Shown here in pieces: positions 11,265-21,629 of a stretch of 64,000 nt of DNA. A program made the translations under genes and the position numbers. The notes beneath the pieces are model-generated. The model was not told the DNA's origin. It did no database searches and worked only from the letters and a program-made list of their open reading frames with translations. Within the stretch, counting starts at the first letter, position 1. Each line of letters begins with the position of its first letter. Source of the stretch: Eutypella sp. D-1 (Eukaryota; Ascomycota; Sordariomycetes; Xylariales; Diatrypaceae); contig JAJTTP010000007.1 of NCBI GenBank assembly GCA_023313575.1, positions 1,860,001-1,924,000 on the forward strand, read 5' to 3'.

Positions 11265-11918
11265 AGCAGACTTTGCGCGAGATATGCGCCATGATAGGTG
11301 AACTTCACGTCTAGAGTTAGACAGTACGTCGTCGAACGTCAGCGAGCGGGGAGGCGGCCAGTTATGTAGGGGGCCTGGCCTGGCTCATGGAAGGAGACTG
11401 GTAACGTAACGCAGGCTGGCTGGCGCCTTTCCCTTCCCCCTCTCTCGAGGGGCTATGTAGATAGGTGGGAAGTGTTTCATCCTGACGGAATAAAGTCGCA
11501 CGAACGGATACAGGATCCCATGATCGAGCCTCCTCGACGTGAGACAAGTTCGTTTGAGTGGCCGTTTTTTTTTCTTTTTCTTGCCCCCTGTGAGACTTAC
11601 ATTTTAGTGACAACATGGACACCCGCAGATTCTATCCTTAGTTGGGCTGCTGATTGTCAACTATGTGTGTATGCACATCAGACAGGTTTGCATGCGATCA
11701 TCCGCGAAGAAGGGGGGGGGGTGGTGGGGGTGAGGGCTTTTGAAGTAAGGGGCTAAGGTGGTGTTCGGGAGCATAATCAGAATTGTGATTGTGGCCCGTG
11801 GGCACCCTGCTATAAGCGGTGCTTCCTTGTGGACCTGTTTTTTGATAATAGATATTCTGGTACCCACAAATAACCGTACGTTAATGGCATGTGTATATAA
11901 AAAATAGTGGTTATAATG

Positions 11919-12050
11919 GTGATGGTGGTGGTGATAGTAGTGGTGATGGTGGTGGTGATGGTGGTGGTGATGGTGGTGGTGATGGTGGTGGTGATGGTGG
12001 TGGTGATGGTGGTGGTGATGGTGGTGGTGATGGTGGTGGTGGTAATGGTG
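11919..12050 (+). repeat. 12-bp minisatellite (GATGGTGGTGGT)n, with degenerate tail
   Basis: About nine near-perfect 12-bp units, grading into looser GGTTATAGT-like units up to about 12117. All three plus frames are open or nearly open across it, which is a property of the repeat and not evidence of a gene. Confidence 0.85.
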
Positions 12051-12277
12051 ATAATGGCTATAGTGGTAGTTATAGTGGTGGTTACAGTGGTTATTATAAT
12101 GGTTACAGTGGTGTTAGCGTACTGTTTAGTAAAAATAATTTTTTAAAAGTGGCTTTTAAATTATGGGGCGTCTAGCAGCCGCTTTTAACGATCTTATTGG
12201 TTATAACGTTAATGTGATTATTATAACCCACTAGTAAGATTTTGGTAGTGGCTTATGGCTGACACCCAACTGGGTGA

Positions 12278-12344
12278 CAATGAAAATGGTTCAGTGCCTA
12301 GCTGTATACCTACGAATGGCTTGCGTACTGACCCATTTTCATTG
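12278..12344. repeat. 18-bp inverted repeat with 31-bp loop
   Basis: CAATGAAAATGGTTCAGT (12278-12295) is complementary to ACTGACCCATTTTCATTG (12327-12344) with a single mismatch. Flanking CACCCAACTGGGTG and CAACCACTTGACACCC also show loose complementarity. It could be the remnant of a small foldback/MITE element; no target duplication could be defined. Confidence 0.55.
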
Positions 12345-12630
12345 GCAACCACTTGACACCCAGGAACGGTAAAAATCGGATTATGATTTTACCCACTTTT
12401 AACCCATAAGTATGGTTTTGATTCTGCTCAGGAACACGGCCTAAGGAGGCTAAGGATTGTGGTGAAAGGGGGAGATGCACTGCTGGTGGGTTGGTGGGTT
12501 GTCCAAGTCGATCTCCTAACTAGGCAAGTACAATTTTGGATCGCTGTTCTTACGCCAGATATCACAGGACGCCAATTGTTCAGCTTCCTTTTTGGACACT
12601 TCTTTTTGGCAGATCGCATTCTTTACATGT

Positions 12631-12650
12631 GTATATATATATATATATAT
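12631..12650. repeat. TA dinucleotide microsatellite
   Basis: Pure alternating GTATATAT...ATAT run of about 20 bases in non-coding DNA. Confidence 0.9.
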
Positions 12651-13580
12651 GTGGGTGGCTGATTATCAAGATCTACGTGAGAATCCAAGCGCAATTGGCA
12701 ATGTGGTCTCAGAGCGCGTAGAGAAAATAAGATGGATAAGATACTTGAATATCTGGGCAGCTGCTTGTACCTAAATCTTGAGAGGTGCTCTCGGTGATAT
12801 TCAGTAGGTACATCTGGAAGGACGGACCGACGGTGCTTGCTGCAATGTACGTAGAAATGGTGTAATTAATGTGAATCATAAATTTCTTACTTATAATAGA
12901 ATGGAACGGTCCAACTACGTAATATGCAGGCTTGCGCCCTCTTTGTGTGCGGCTTATACCCACCCTTATAGGGGTTGTTAAGAGCTGAAACATCCTATAA
13001 CTTTGGTGGAAGATACCAGGTAAAGTTAGTTACGCCTCTCTCTGGCTCTCTCTATCGATAAGCGGAGACGTGTTCCCGAAGGCTTGGCTTTACTCAGACG
13101 ACTGCTGATAGGTCAAGCAGAACGGGACGGCTAACTTTGATAGGTGAAGCCGAACTTTCTGACGTTCCTATTCAAGTAAATTCATAGAAAATGAGGTATG
13201 CAGTAATAAAGTAAGTACCGTGATGCCGAGTCTTTGGAACCTTATACCTGGAACCTTGAACCTGGCCTGACTGATCCTAAGGTTCCCTTTTACATTTTTC
13301 TTTTTGCCTACCTGGTAATGTTTTTTTATTTTTTATTTTCTTTGGTTCAGACACATGAAGATACTACTATACTAATACTACTTGTCATATCGTGTAAAAA
13401 TCAAATGTCTTCATAGTCAATTCAACCTCAATTTCTTATGACTAACCAGTAACTATTCCTTCGTTTAAACCCGATAAACCATTAATAAATCACCAAACCC
13501 ATTAAAACAATCCCACTATCCTACTATCTCCCGCGCCAATCCCGCAGTTCCGACGGCATTTCGAACCCGGGTCAAACGAA

Positions 13581-13659
13581 CGACCTACGTAAACCGACCT
13601 ACGTAAACTTAGCCCTGTCGCCGCGTATTCCCCTAGACCCCCCTAGACCCCCTAGACCC
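13581..13659 (+). repeat. Direct repeats CGACCTACGTAAAC x2 and CCCCTAGAC x3
   Basis: CGACCTACGTAAAC occurs twice back to back (13581-13608). Shortly downstream CCCCTAGAC-type units occur three times (13629-13659). They lie about 310-390 bases upstream of the glycosyltransferase start and could be promoter elements or decayed repeat DNA. Confidence 0.6.
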
Positions 13660-13968
13660 TTTACTACTTAGGTCGTTTACATACGCATACCCCTGTCCCG
13701 CTCTTCTGCTTGACTCGCGATTATTATATATCTTAGGCATCTATCTCCTAAGGTACTGGAGGATACTGGATAGTACCTCGTCTTATCTTTCCAACCTCTC
13801 ACCCTCCGCAATACACCAAATACACCTCACCTCCATTTAACTACCCTCTTCGACGGGGGCCGTACGATCTCTGGCGTTTGCATGCATAGGTGAAGCTGTG
13901 CTGTGCCGTGCCGTGCCACGCCACGAACCCTCTCTCCTCCGATTCGTTCCTATTCGACTATCGCAAAG

Positions 13969-15217
13969 ATGATGTCCTTTAGGAGGGCGGTGGTCTTCGC
14001 CGCCTTCTTCCTGACTGCATTCTTTCTCCTACGTCACTCACAGACCTCCAACGACCCAGAACCCTTCGCGAAACCCCCGGCGAAACCCGAAGGCGCCGGC
14101 AGCGGCACTGGCACTGGCACTGCCGGTGGTGATTCCGGAAAACCTCACAACGAACCCACCACCGATTCCGGAACTTCCGACGGCGCCGCCCTCGAAGGAC
14201 AAAAAGCCCACCAGGTCCCTGCCCAGAAGGCTATTCAGGACATGTCTAAGATGTCATTATACGACAAGCTTGCGTACCAGTACCCATACGACGTTGAGAC
14301 CAAGTTTCCCGCCTACATCTGGCAGACCTGGAAGTACACCCCCGCTAATGGCGAGTTCACGTTCCGGGACCAGGAAGCCTCGTGGACCGAACTACATCCT
14401 GGCTTCGTGCACGAGGTCATCACTGATCAGGTCGCCGTCCATCTTATGAGGCTACTCTACGCCTCCGTTCCCGAGGTAATCGAGGCATACAACGCCTTGC
14501 CCGAACCTGTCCTCAAGGCCGACTTCTTCCGCTACCTGATCCTATTTGCCCGTGGCGGCATTTACTCCGACATCGACACCTTCGCCATCCGGAGTGCTTT
14601 GGAATGGATTCCGGACAGCGTGCCGCGCGAGAGTATTGGCCTGGTGGTTGGCATCGAGGCCGACCCTGACAGGCCTGACTGGCAGGACTGGTACAGCCGA
14701 CGTATCCAGTTCTGCCAGTGGACGATCCAGTCCAAGCCCGGCCACCCGGTACTGCGCGACATCGTCACCCGCATCACGGAGGAGACTCTGCGGAGGAAGA
14801 AGGAGGGCGTCTTTGTGACCAAGGAGAAGAGCGTCATGGAGTTCACCGGCCCCGCCGTCTGGACCGACACTATCTTCGACTACTTCAACGACCCTCGCTA
14901 CTTCGACACGGAGAAGAGCAGCGCCAACATCACCTACCTGAACTTCACCGGCATCGAGGCCCCCAAGAAGGTCGGCGACGTCGTCGTCCTCCCCATCACC
15001 AGCTTCTCGCCCGGCGTTAAGCAGATGGGCGCCAAGGACTACGACGACCCCATGGCATTTGTGAAGCACGATTTCGAAGGTACGTTGGTTCTATTGGGGC
15101 CTCCATACCCTCTTTCCCCCTATTATCACTCGGACTATATGTAAACTAATCTCTTGACCTTTCGCAGGGACATGGAAACCGGAACATGAAAGGCACATCG
15201 GAGAGGCCGTTCAGTAG
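13969..15217 (+). CDS. Och1-like alpha-1,6-mannosyltransferase, GT32 family
   Basis: Model join(13969..15079, 15168..15217), 386 aa; intron GTACGT to TTCGCAG. The start is the first ATG in frame (a second Met follows at once); the open frame extends further upstream only through non-ATG codons. A short basic N-terminus and hydrophobic residues 7-21 (AVVFAAFFLTAFFLL) form a type II signal anchor, followed by a Gly/Thr/Ser-rich stem to about residue 80. The catalytic domain has KFPAYIWQTWKY, LKADFFRYLILFARGGIYSD and the DXD motif as D202-I-D204, then W-x-x-R-R-I-Q-F-C-Q-W-T. GT32 enzymes act in the Golgi and use GDP-mannose to initiate outer-chain mannosylation or extend other glycans. Och1-like fits the fold; the exact acceptor cannot be read from sequence. 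Confidence 0.9.
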
Positions 15218-17234
15218 TAGTGATTCGGCAGCCTCGGGAAAGGGCGTATGTCCGCTTTTCCTACACTTATACCACTTCACGAGAGTCCAGTACTCTTCGA
15301 ATACCAGGGAATCCCATGGGGAGTCATATGGCGTCCTGAGCATGCATGGATTTTCTGGATCCTTTCGCGGCCTCCCACCCCCACCCTTCTCGTTTGCCCC
15401 CGCGGTCTACCAATAGAACTTGGATCCTAGAAATCGCTGGGCCTGGAGCCGAAGTAGGCCACTCACTATAACGCCGATCACGAATGAAGTCATAGAATAG
15501 GATCATCCACGGCCGCTAAGTCTTTCCTAACTGGAAATATGGGGTTACTCGTTAAACTACATTTCACACTTTTGATTTCGGGTTTCCCTTTCCTGGATGT
15601 CCATGTCACCTCACGGGAACAAAAACGGCCGGCCAGGGGACCTCAGGGGTTTTTACAAGGAGTCCGATTACATCTGTTTTCCTTTTCTCTTTTTTTTTTT
15701 CGAAAGCATTCCTCTCAGGTAGCGTTTTTTGTGTTTTTGTTACAAAAAGGCGGGAAGAGGGGGGGCCGGACGAGGGCGATAGAAAAACGGGGCATTCGGG
15801 AAATGCGTAGAAGCAACTAACAGGATCATCACGGCAACGGGGGGTACGGGGGGTAACGGGGTGGGGGTTTTCAAGATGGGGTTGGGGCGGATGATGGGGG
15901 CTGGCACGGACGGACACCCCGGCAAGGAGCAAAGGAAGAAGATGAAGAATCAATGAGGTCCGCTTCGCTTCCGGTTGTAGGTAAATTACCTATAGGCCCA
16001 GCCAGCCGGCCCCCCTTTTCTTCACTCCTATTTTTTCTTTTCTTTGTATATATACATATCGGGAGGCATGCATAGAACGGCGTTTTGCCAATGGTAAATG
16101 ATTATGGCTTTTTTCATAAGTACTGGACACGTCCCCTTATTCGTTTCTCCCCTGAATCTCTTGTAGATGGCCTTCAACTGAAATCTCTACTAACCCTAAC
16201 CTTAACCCCAACCCTAACCCGAACGCTGTCGTTGGATTTCTACGTACTTGAAACAACTAAATCCAGTGGTGACTTAGGTAGGTATGTATGTAATATCTAC
16301 GCCGATGCTCCTGGCCTGGTATTACAACATGGTGGTCAAAATATGGAAGTTAAACCAAACAAGTAATACATACCTAAACAGTTACAATAAGCCCCTCACA
16401 ATCCCGTGGAGGCTTGCCGTGGCTGGCTGGCTAACTTCAGAACTGAGTGCTGAAGTAGGGATAAGGCGGTTTGATTTGGAGAAATAACGCGTGGACAACA
16501 ACCAAGAGCCCGGTTTTCCCAGCTGTTCGCGCGACCGCCGCCCCTATTCCCCACGGGCTTCTCCGCATATTTAACCCCGCCCCCCTCCGCCCCTCCCCCA
16601 CCTTTTGTTCGGTATACCTGAGCCGGAGGGGAGGAAGCGTTTCTATAAATACTTCCAATACCACCGCCTAGGCAGCCCCTTCCAAGACGTTGTATGTACA
16701 CCCACTCACCTATGGGTAAGAACCCCACTATCACCGTCACCATCCACTCACTCACCCACCGTTACCGACGGTTCGGGGGGTTTCGTTCGTATTAAATATT
16801 AAGTACTTAGGTACGATCATATTGAAGGCCTGGAGGTTCATCGCCTCAGTTCAAGGATTTGCTTTCCAAAAGTATTTGTATACGAGGACGTAGGTATACT
16901 TATGTTTTGATGTCATAGCTTTGGCGATTCCCCAACTACAGGCTCGGGAGTTTCGGGGGCGCTCGCTCTTTTTTTTTTCTTTTTCCTTCCCGCAGTCTTA
17001 CGTGATATTCTAGATCCGCTTAAGTTGCTCGGGGTTAACCCCCCGCGGAATTCAGGCAGGAAGGACACAAGCGGGGAAGGAAGGAAGGAAGAGAGAAAGA
17101 AAACGTAAAAGGTTATATACATCGTCTACGCCCCTTCGACCCGCCAAATTAATTGAGGGCAAGGGAGTATAGAAGCAAAGAGGGCCATTACACGCGCGCC
17201 CAGCGCGTAAACCACGAGAGGGAGGAGGGGAACA
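15218..17234. other. Intergenic region with degenerate telomere-like repeat
   Basis: No supported gene in 2 kb. It contains purine/pyrimidine runs, a G-rich stretch (15837-15900) and the CTAACC array at 16190-16225. The last 250 bases, with a pyrimidine tract at about 16966-16990, should be the promoter of the acyl-CoA synthetase. Confidence 0.5.
16190..16225 (-). repeat. Degenerate interstitial telomere-like array (CCCTAA)n
   Basis: Six hexamers in register read CTAACC, CTAACC, TTAACC, CCAACC, CTAACC, CGAACG, i.e. the complement of TTAGGG repeats. Its orientation is opposite to the similar array at 7227-7262. Confidence 0.65.
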
Positions 17235-19642
17235 ATGGCTCTCTTTCCTCTGCGGAGCCTCCGGCGCGCCGCCCTCGATGGTCTGGGAATGAGTAGAGGG
17301 ACGCCATCCATTTTGGTCTCTCGTCTTCGAGCGCCCGCTCCACTCGCGTCGTTGGGAGGCTCCCGGTCGTTCAGGCCGAGACTGCAGAGGAGGGATGTGG
17401 CGAGCTCGAAACTGAGCTACTCTGAGGGTCCGGCGGAGGTGAGTGCAGTGTGGCCGTCTCATTTTTAAAAATTTCTCACCAGGCAAAGAGAGAAGACATC
17501 GCAGACTCTAAGTGTGCCACGTGACTGGTTCAGTGGTAAGACATAGCAGTTGTCGCTGGAGAGTGTACTGTGTGGTCTGTGGACCGGCCGGCTAGGTGCA
17601 ACGAACACGCGCAGCACTTCCGTCCTTAAGATTATTAAATTGAGGAGGAAATGAATACCGAATAGACCATGTGCTGATATCCCACGACACCCTAGCCACC
17701 GCTGCTCCCGCACACAATACCGGAGCACTTCGCGTCCATCGTCTCGCAGCACGGCGACCGGCCAGCCGTAGCGGTGCGGTACCCGACGGCAACGCGCGCA
17801 TCGCTCTCGTCGCCCGAAGTGCCGGCGACGCTGGCGCTGACGTTCGCGGAGCTGGACGCGGCGTCGAACGTGTTGGCGCGGTCGCTGCGGTCGCTGGGGG
17901 TCAAGAAGGGCGACCGGGTGGCGGTGAGCCTCGGCAACGTCGCCGAGCACGCGGTGCTGGCGTACGCGGTGTTCAAGCTCGGTGCCGTGCTCGTGCCCCT
18001 GAACCCGGGCTTCAACGCTGCCCAGGTCGCCGCCGCCCTCTCCCACCTCGCCGTCGAGGTCCTCGTCATTGCCGCTGTTACCGACCTCGCCTATAAGCCC
18101 GGTCGCGGTCGCAGTAATCTCGAACTCCTGGCGGCCCTGGTGCCGGACCTCGCGAGCGCCGGCTTTAAGGGCGGGAAGGGAAGCGCTACCGTCGAGTCCC
18201 CCTCCGTGCCGACCCTCCGCTCCATCGTCGTCGTCGATAACCGCGAATGGCACCCGGAGGTCCACTTCCCGCTTGAGGAGCTGCGGACGCTAACGCCGTT
18301 CAAAGAGCTCACGGGCATCGGGGTCTCCAGCGTGGCGTCAGCGCGGCCCGTGGAGCCGGACGCGCCGCTCTCGGCGGGGGAGACGATCAACATCCAATTC
18401 ACGTCGGGGACGACGTCGCGGCCGAAGGCGGCGATGCTGACGCACGGCAACATCTTGAACAACGGACGGCTGATCGCGGCGCGGATGGGGCTCGAACCCG
18501 CGGACCGCGTCGTCTGCCCGCCGCCCCTGTTCCACTGCTTCGGCAGCGTCCTCGGCCTCATGGCCACCGCCACCACCGGCGCCTCCATCCTCTTCCCCTC
18601 CCCGGCCTTCGACCCCGCCGCCGCCCTCCGCATGGCCGCCGAACACCGCGCCACCGCCCTCTACGGCGTCACCACCATGTTCGTCGCCGAGCTCGAGCTC
18701 CTGTCCTCAGACGCCGCATTCGCGGAGCTGCTGACGCGTCTATCGGGCGGCGGGCTCGCCGCCCATCTGCGCAAGGGCATCGTGGCTGGCTCGTCGGTGC
18801 CCGAGGCCCTCATGCAGAGGCTGTACGGCGCCCTCGGGCTACGCGACCTGGTCATCTGCTACGGGATGACGGAGACGAGCCCCGTGAGCGCGATGACGGC
18901 GCCGGCGGATCCGCCCGCTAAGCGCGCCGCGTCCGTCGGTACCGCGATGCCGCACACGACGCTCAAGGTCGTGGCGCCGGGCGACCGAGCCCGTATCCTG
19001 CCGCGCGGCCAGCGCGGCGAGCTCGCCGTCTCCGGATACCTCGTCATGCGCGGCTACTGGGGCGACGAGGAGCACACGCGCGGAGACCTCGTCGAGGAGG
19101 AGGACGAGGAGGGGGAAGGGGGGAAGAGGACTTGGATGTATACGGGTGATGAGGCCTGTATCGATGATGAGGGCTACGTGCAGATCACGGGTCGCATCAA
19201 GGACCTCATTATTCGCGGCGGCGAGAACGTGCATCCGCTCGAGGTCGAGAACTGTCTGCTACAGCACCCGCTCGTGCAGGACGCCAGCGTCGTCGGCGTC
19301 CCTGACGCTAAGTACGGCGAGGCTATCGCCGCCTTCGTCGTCCCCCACGTCGCCCCGGTGAGCAGTAATGGTAACAACAACAGCAGCAGCAGCAGCAGCA
19401 ACGACCGTCGGGTGGACGAGAACAGGAGCGTGGGGAGCGGTGGCAGCGGGTCGGCCGAAAAGCACCTGTCCGAGGACACCCTCCGCAAATGGGTGGCTGC
19501 GAAGCTCTCCGGCCACCTCGTGCCCCGCTACGTCTTCTGGATCGACGAGTACCCCAAGACCGCCAGCGGGAAGATCCAGAAGTTCAGGCTCCGGGAGATG
19601 GCAAAGGAGCTCATCTCCTCCTCCTCCTCCTCCTCCTGCTGA
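17235..19642 (+). CDS. ACSF2-like medium-chain acyl-CoA synthetase (AMP-binding enzyme)
   Basis: Model join(17235..17438, 17696..19642), 716 aa. The 257-bp intron (GTGAGT to ACCCTAG) is long for this window, but the join GPAE-PPLLPHTIPEHF matches the usual start of the domain. Residues 1-55 are basic and hydroxylated without acids (LRSLRRAALDGL, SFRPRLQRRD), a likely mitochondrial presequence. Adenylation motifs: A3 FTSGTTSRPKAAML from residue 303, YGMTETSPVSAM, MYTGDEACIDDEGYV, GRIKDLIIRGGENVHPLEVE around 566-583 and the catalytic-Lys motif TASGKIQK near 690. A Ser/Asn/Gly insert (CAG/AGC-rich, 19360-19455) interrupts the C-terminal subdomain. The enzyme activates a carboxylic acid with ATP and joins it to CoA; chain length is inferred from the family. 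No PTS1 peroxisomal signal is present. Confidence 0.9.
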
Positions 19643-20486
19643 TCGCCTTGATATGATCGCGATACATGCGTCTTCAAGAGGGTTGTGATAATCACTTCAG
19701 TTCCAAATGTTATATTGTGTGGACGGTAGACCTAGTGTCGACGAAGCTAGAGCAGGTTTGGGGACATTGTGCATTTATATCTATATATCAGGGTTATTTA
19801 CACATGCGATATCACGGCGCAGCCCAGCTTACAGATTAAGCCAGCGGACAGATTGGTGTGAGATGAGAAAGGCATTTAAGGAGGTTCGGAAATGGTCTTA
19901 AATCTAATGCGTGGGGCTGGGTAATCACTGGATTATATTTAACATATTGAACGGGAAGTGGTTGGAAGACGTAGACGAGCGTAGAGTAGAAAGCCTAGCG
20001 GTTCATCTTTTTAGAAGCAGCCATAAGCTTTTGTAACTCACCCGGGGTGCCTTTTTGAGTACCTAGGCATGGGTGTGTTTAGATATGAACAGACATAGTC
20101 CATACGACCAGACCCTCGAAACAGCACGAGAGTCGTGGGCTGTGTATCAAGTAAGTAAGTACAGTAGGGAGTCAGTGATATGACTGATTTCGGGTACCCC
20201 TAGGATATTACCGGCGATAAAGATTACCTCTTAAGGAGACCACGGCCCGCCTCGCCTTGCACATTTACTAATAAGTGTTTCATGCACATCTTATCACTGA
20301 AGAGTTGCCTGCCTGCCTGCCTATTCGCATATATGTATTATATTATACAAGCACATTCCGGTTTATAGTACAAGCCATATATCCTTGCTCATTGTTTATT
20401 ATACCCTCCCCGTAGGTCCGACGAACCAAAGCGATAACTAATTTCCACGTTCTGCCTAGCTCTTTCCTCGTTATGTTTTGCTTCTG
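19643..20486. other. Convergent intergenic region, no gene seen
   Basis: Lies between a plus-strand gene and a minus-strand gene, so it holds two 3' ends. AT-rich, with a GCCTGCCTGCCTGCC run near 20310. No gene is supported. Confidence 0.6.
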
Positions 20487-21419
20487 CTAGCGGTGTAGGT
20501 GCATCGAGTTCTGCTGTTGCTCTTGCTGTTGTTGCTGGTGGAAGGAATGCTGCTGCTTGGCCCTCTGGCAATTGCCCTGGTGCGAACTCGAGTTCCTCTT
20601 GCAGTGCGGACAGAACAGCACCAGTCTCGGCTGCGGCTTCTGTTGCTGCTGCTTCACCGATCGTGCCTTCTCCCCATCATCCCCCTTCTCAGGCATAGTC
20701 GCTACTGCCTCAGGGCGGTGAGACTCAGGTCGCCACTTCTCTACCTCGAAAGTCGAGCCACTCCATCTTTGTGCCTCCTCATGTTGCTGCTCGTGCTGAG
20801 TGTCCTCCATCTCCATCTTTGTATACTCCTCCTCCTCCTCCTGCCGCTGTGGCTGCTGGCCCTCAAGTTCCAACTCTCGTTCCCGATCCTTTATCTCGGT
20901 TTTGTTCAAGGGATCGCTGCTGCCGCCAGAGGCATCTATTGTTTGGGCATCAATGCGAAGGCGCGGGGGCTCAGGGGAAGGAGCGCTCGAGCGCCTAGCC
21001 CGGTCAGCCTCCTCGTCAACAAGGTCCCGTTGGCGCTTGGAGGCAGCAGCAGCGCGCGATGACGACTTGCGCCGCCACTTGGAGAGGACTCGATGGCTGC
21101 CCTCCAGGATATCCGAGGCTAGGTTCATTGCTTTATGCGCGGCGCATGATAGGAGACGGCGAAGGCGGTGGTGGTATTGGTGATGCTGATCATGAGGTTG
21201 AGAGCAGTGGTCGTTTCGTTGCTGCTGCTGCTGCTGCTGTTGTACCGCTGAGGATGTTATTACATGGTATGAGGAGGGTGGGGGTGTGGATGGTTTTGCT
21301 GTTGTTGCTCTTTGTTGCGTTTTTACTTTTTCGCCAGCGGTGTCCGATCCCTTTGATGTTGGCTGGTGAATGGAGGAACAAAGATGAGATGGAAGTGAAG
21401 TGCTACTGATTAGGGCCAT
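20487..21419 (-). CDS. Gln-rich, low-complexity hypothetical protein
   Basis: Single exon, 310 aa, starting at the in-frame ATG of MALISSTSL at 21419; upstream codons in the frame are not ATG. It has three glutamine tracts (near residues 60, 250 and 295), an Arg/Lys-rich middle part (SKWRRKSSSRAAAASKRQRD) and an acidic EEEEEYTKMEMED stretch. Near the end, VLFCPHCKRNSSSHQGNC looks like a possible half zinc-binding motif. The reverse strand is also open because CAG repeats read as Leu codons. Function unknown; the composition resembles disordered regulatory proteins. The long uninterrupted frame and the CPHC segment favour a real gene, but simple-sequence expansion could account for part of the openness. 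Confidence 0.55.
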   Translation of the reverse strand: MALISSTSLPSHLCSSIHQPTSKGSDTAGEKVKTQQRATTAKPSTPPPSSYHVITSSAVQQQQQQQQRNDHCSQPHDQHHQYHHRLRRLLSCAAHKAMNLASDILEGSHRVLSKWRRKSSSRAAAASKRQRDLVDEEADRARRSSAPSPEPPRLRIDAQTIDASGGSSDPLNKTEIKDRERELELEGQQPQRQEEEEEYTKMEMEDTQHEQQHEEAQRWSGSTFEVEKWRPESHRPEAVATMPEKGDDGEKARSVKQQQQKPQPRLVLFCPHCKRNSSSHQGNCQRAKQQHSFHQQQQQEQQQNSMHLHR

Positions 21420-21629
21420 TATCAGCAATGGAAAGAATTATCCCCTTCTCTGTTCATATCTCGTGTGCGCGTGTCGTTTGCTCAATCTTCAATAAGAAAA
21501 AAAAAAGAATGTGTGACGTTGTTTGTCCTAGACAGTAGGTTATGTCGTTTCTTGAAATAACTTCCTTTCGTTGCTTTCACTTGTGGTTGTTGTACAATGC
21601 TGGGATTGAAGGACCGGTGAGGGTGTTCA

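Larger units (their letters stand above)
11265..13968. other. Intergenic region rich in simple and inverted repeats
   Basis: A 2.7-kb spacer without a supported gene. It contains a GATGGTGGTGGT minisatellite, an 18-bp inverted repeat, a TA dinucleotide run (12631-12650) and direct repeats at 13581-13659. The final ~150 bases before 13969 are CT-rich, as expected for the promoter of the glycosyltransferase. Confidence 0.5.

Noticed and set aside
11891..12175. Gly/Asp-rich open frame
   Set aside because: It is a translation of the GATGGTGGTGGT minisatellite; other frames are open too, and no start context or conserved ends exist.
13550..13630. tRNA-like B box (GGGTTCGAAATGCC on the minus strand)
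   Set aside because: The T-arm stem does not pair and no matching acceptor or anticodon arm is found.
13903..13968. 22-codon upstream extension of the glycosyltransferase
   Set aside because: Begins with GTG, and the sequence is a GTGCC repeat; the ATG at 13969 directly precedes a proper signal anchor.
17465..18265. 266-codon minus-strand frame
   Set aside because: Antisense to the acyl-CoA synthetase, no motif and no plausible start.
20499..21062. Leu-rich plus-strand frame
   Set aside because: Mirror of CAG (Gln) tracts in the minus-strand gene; leucine runs come from CTG repeats.
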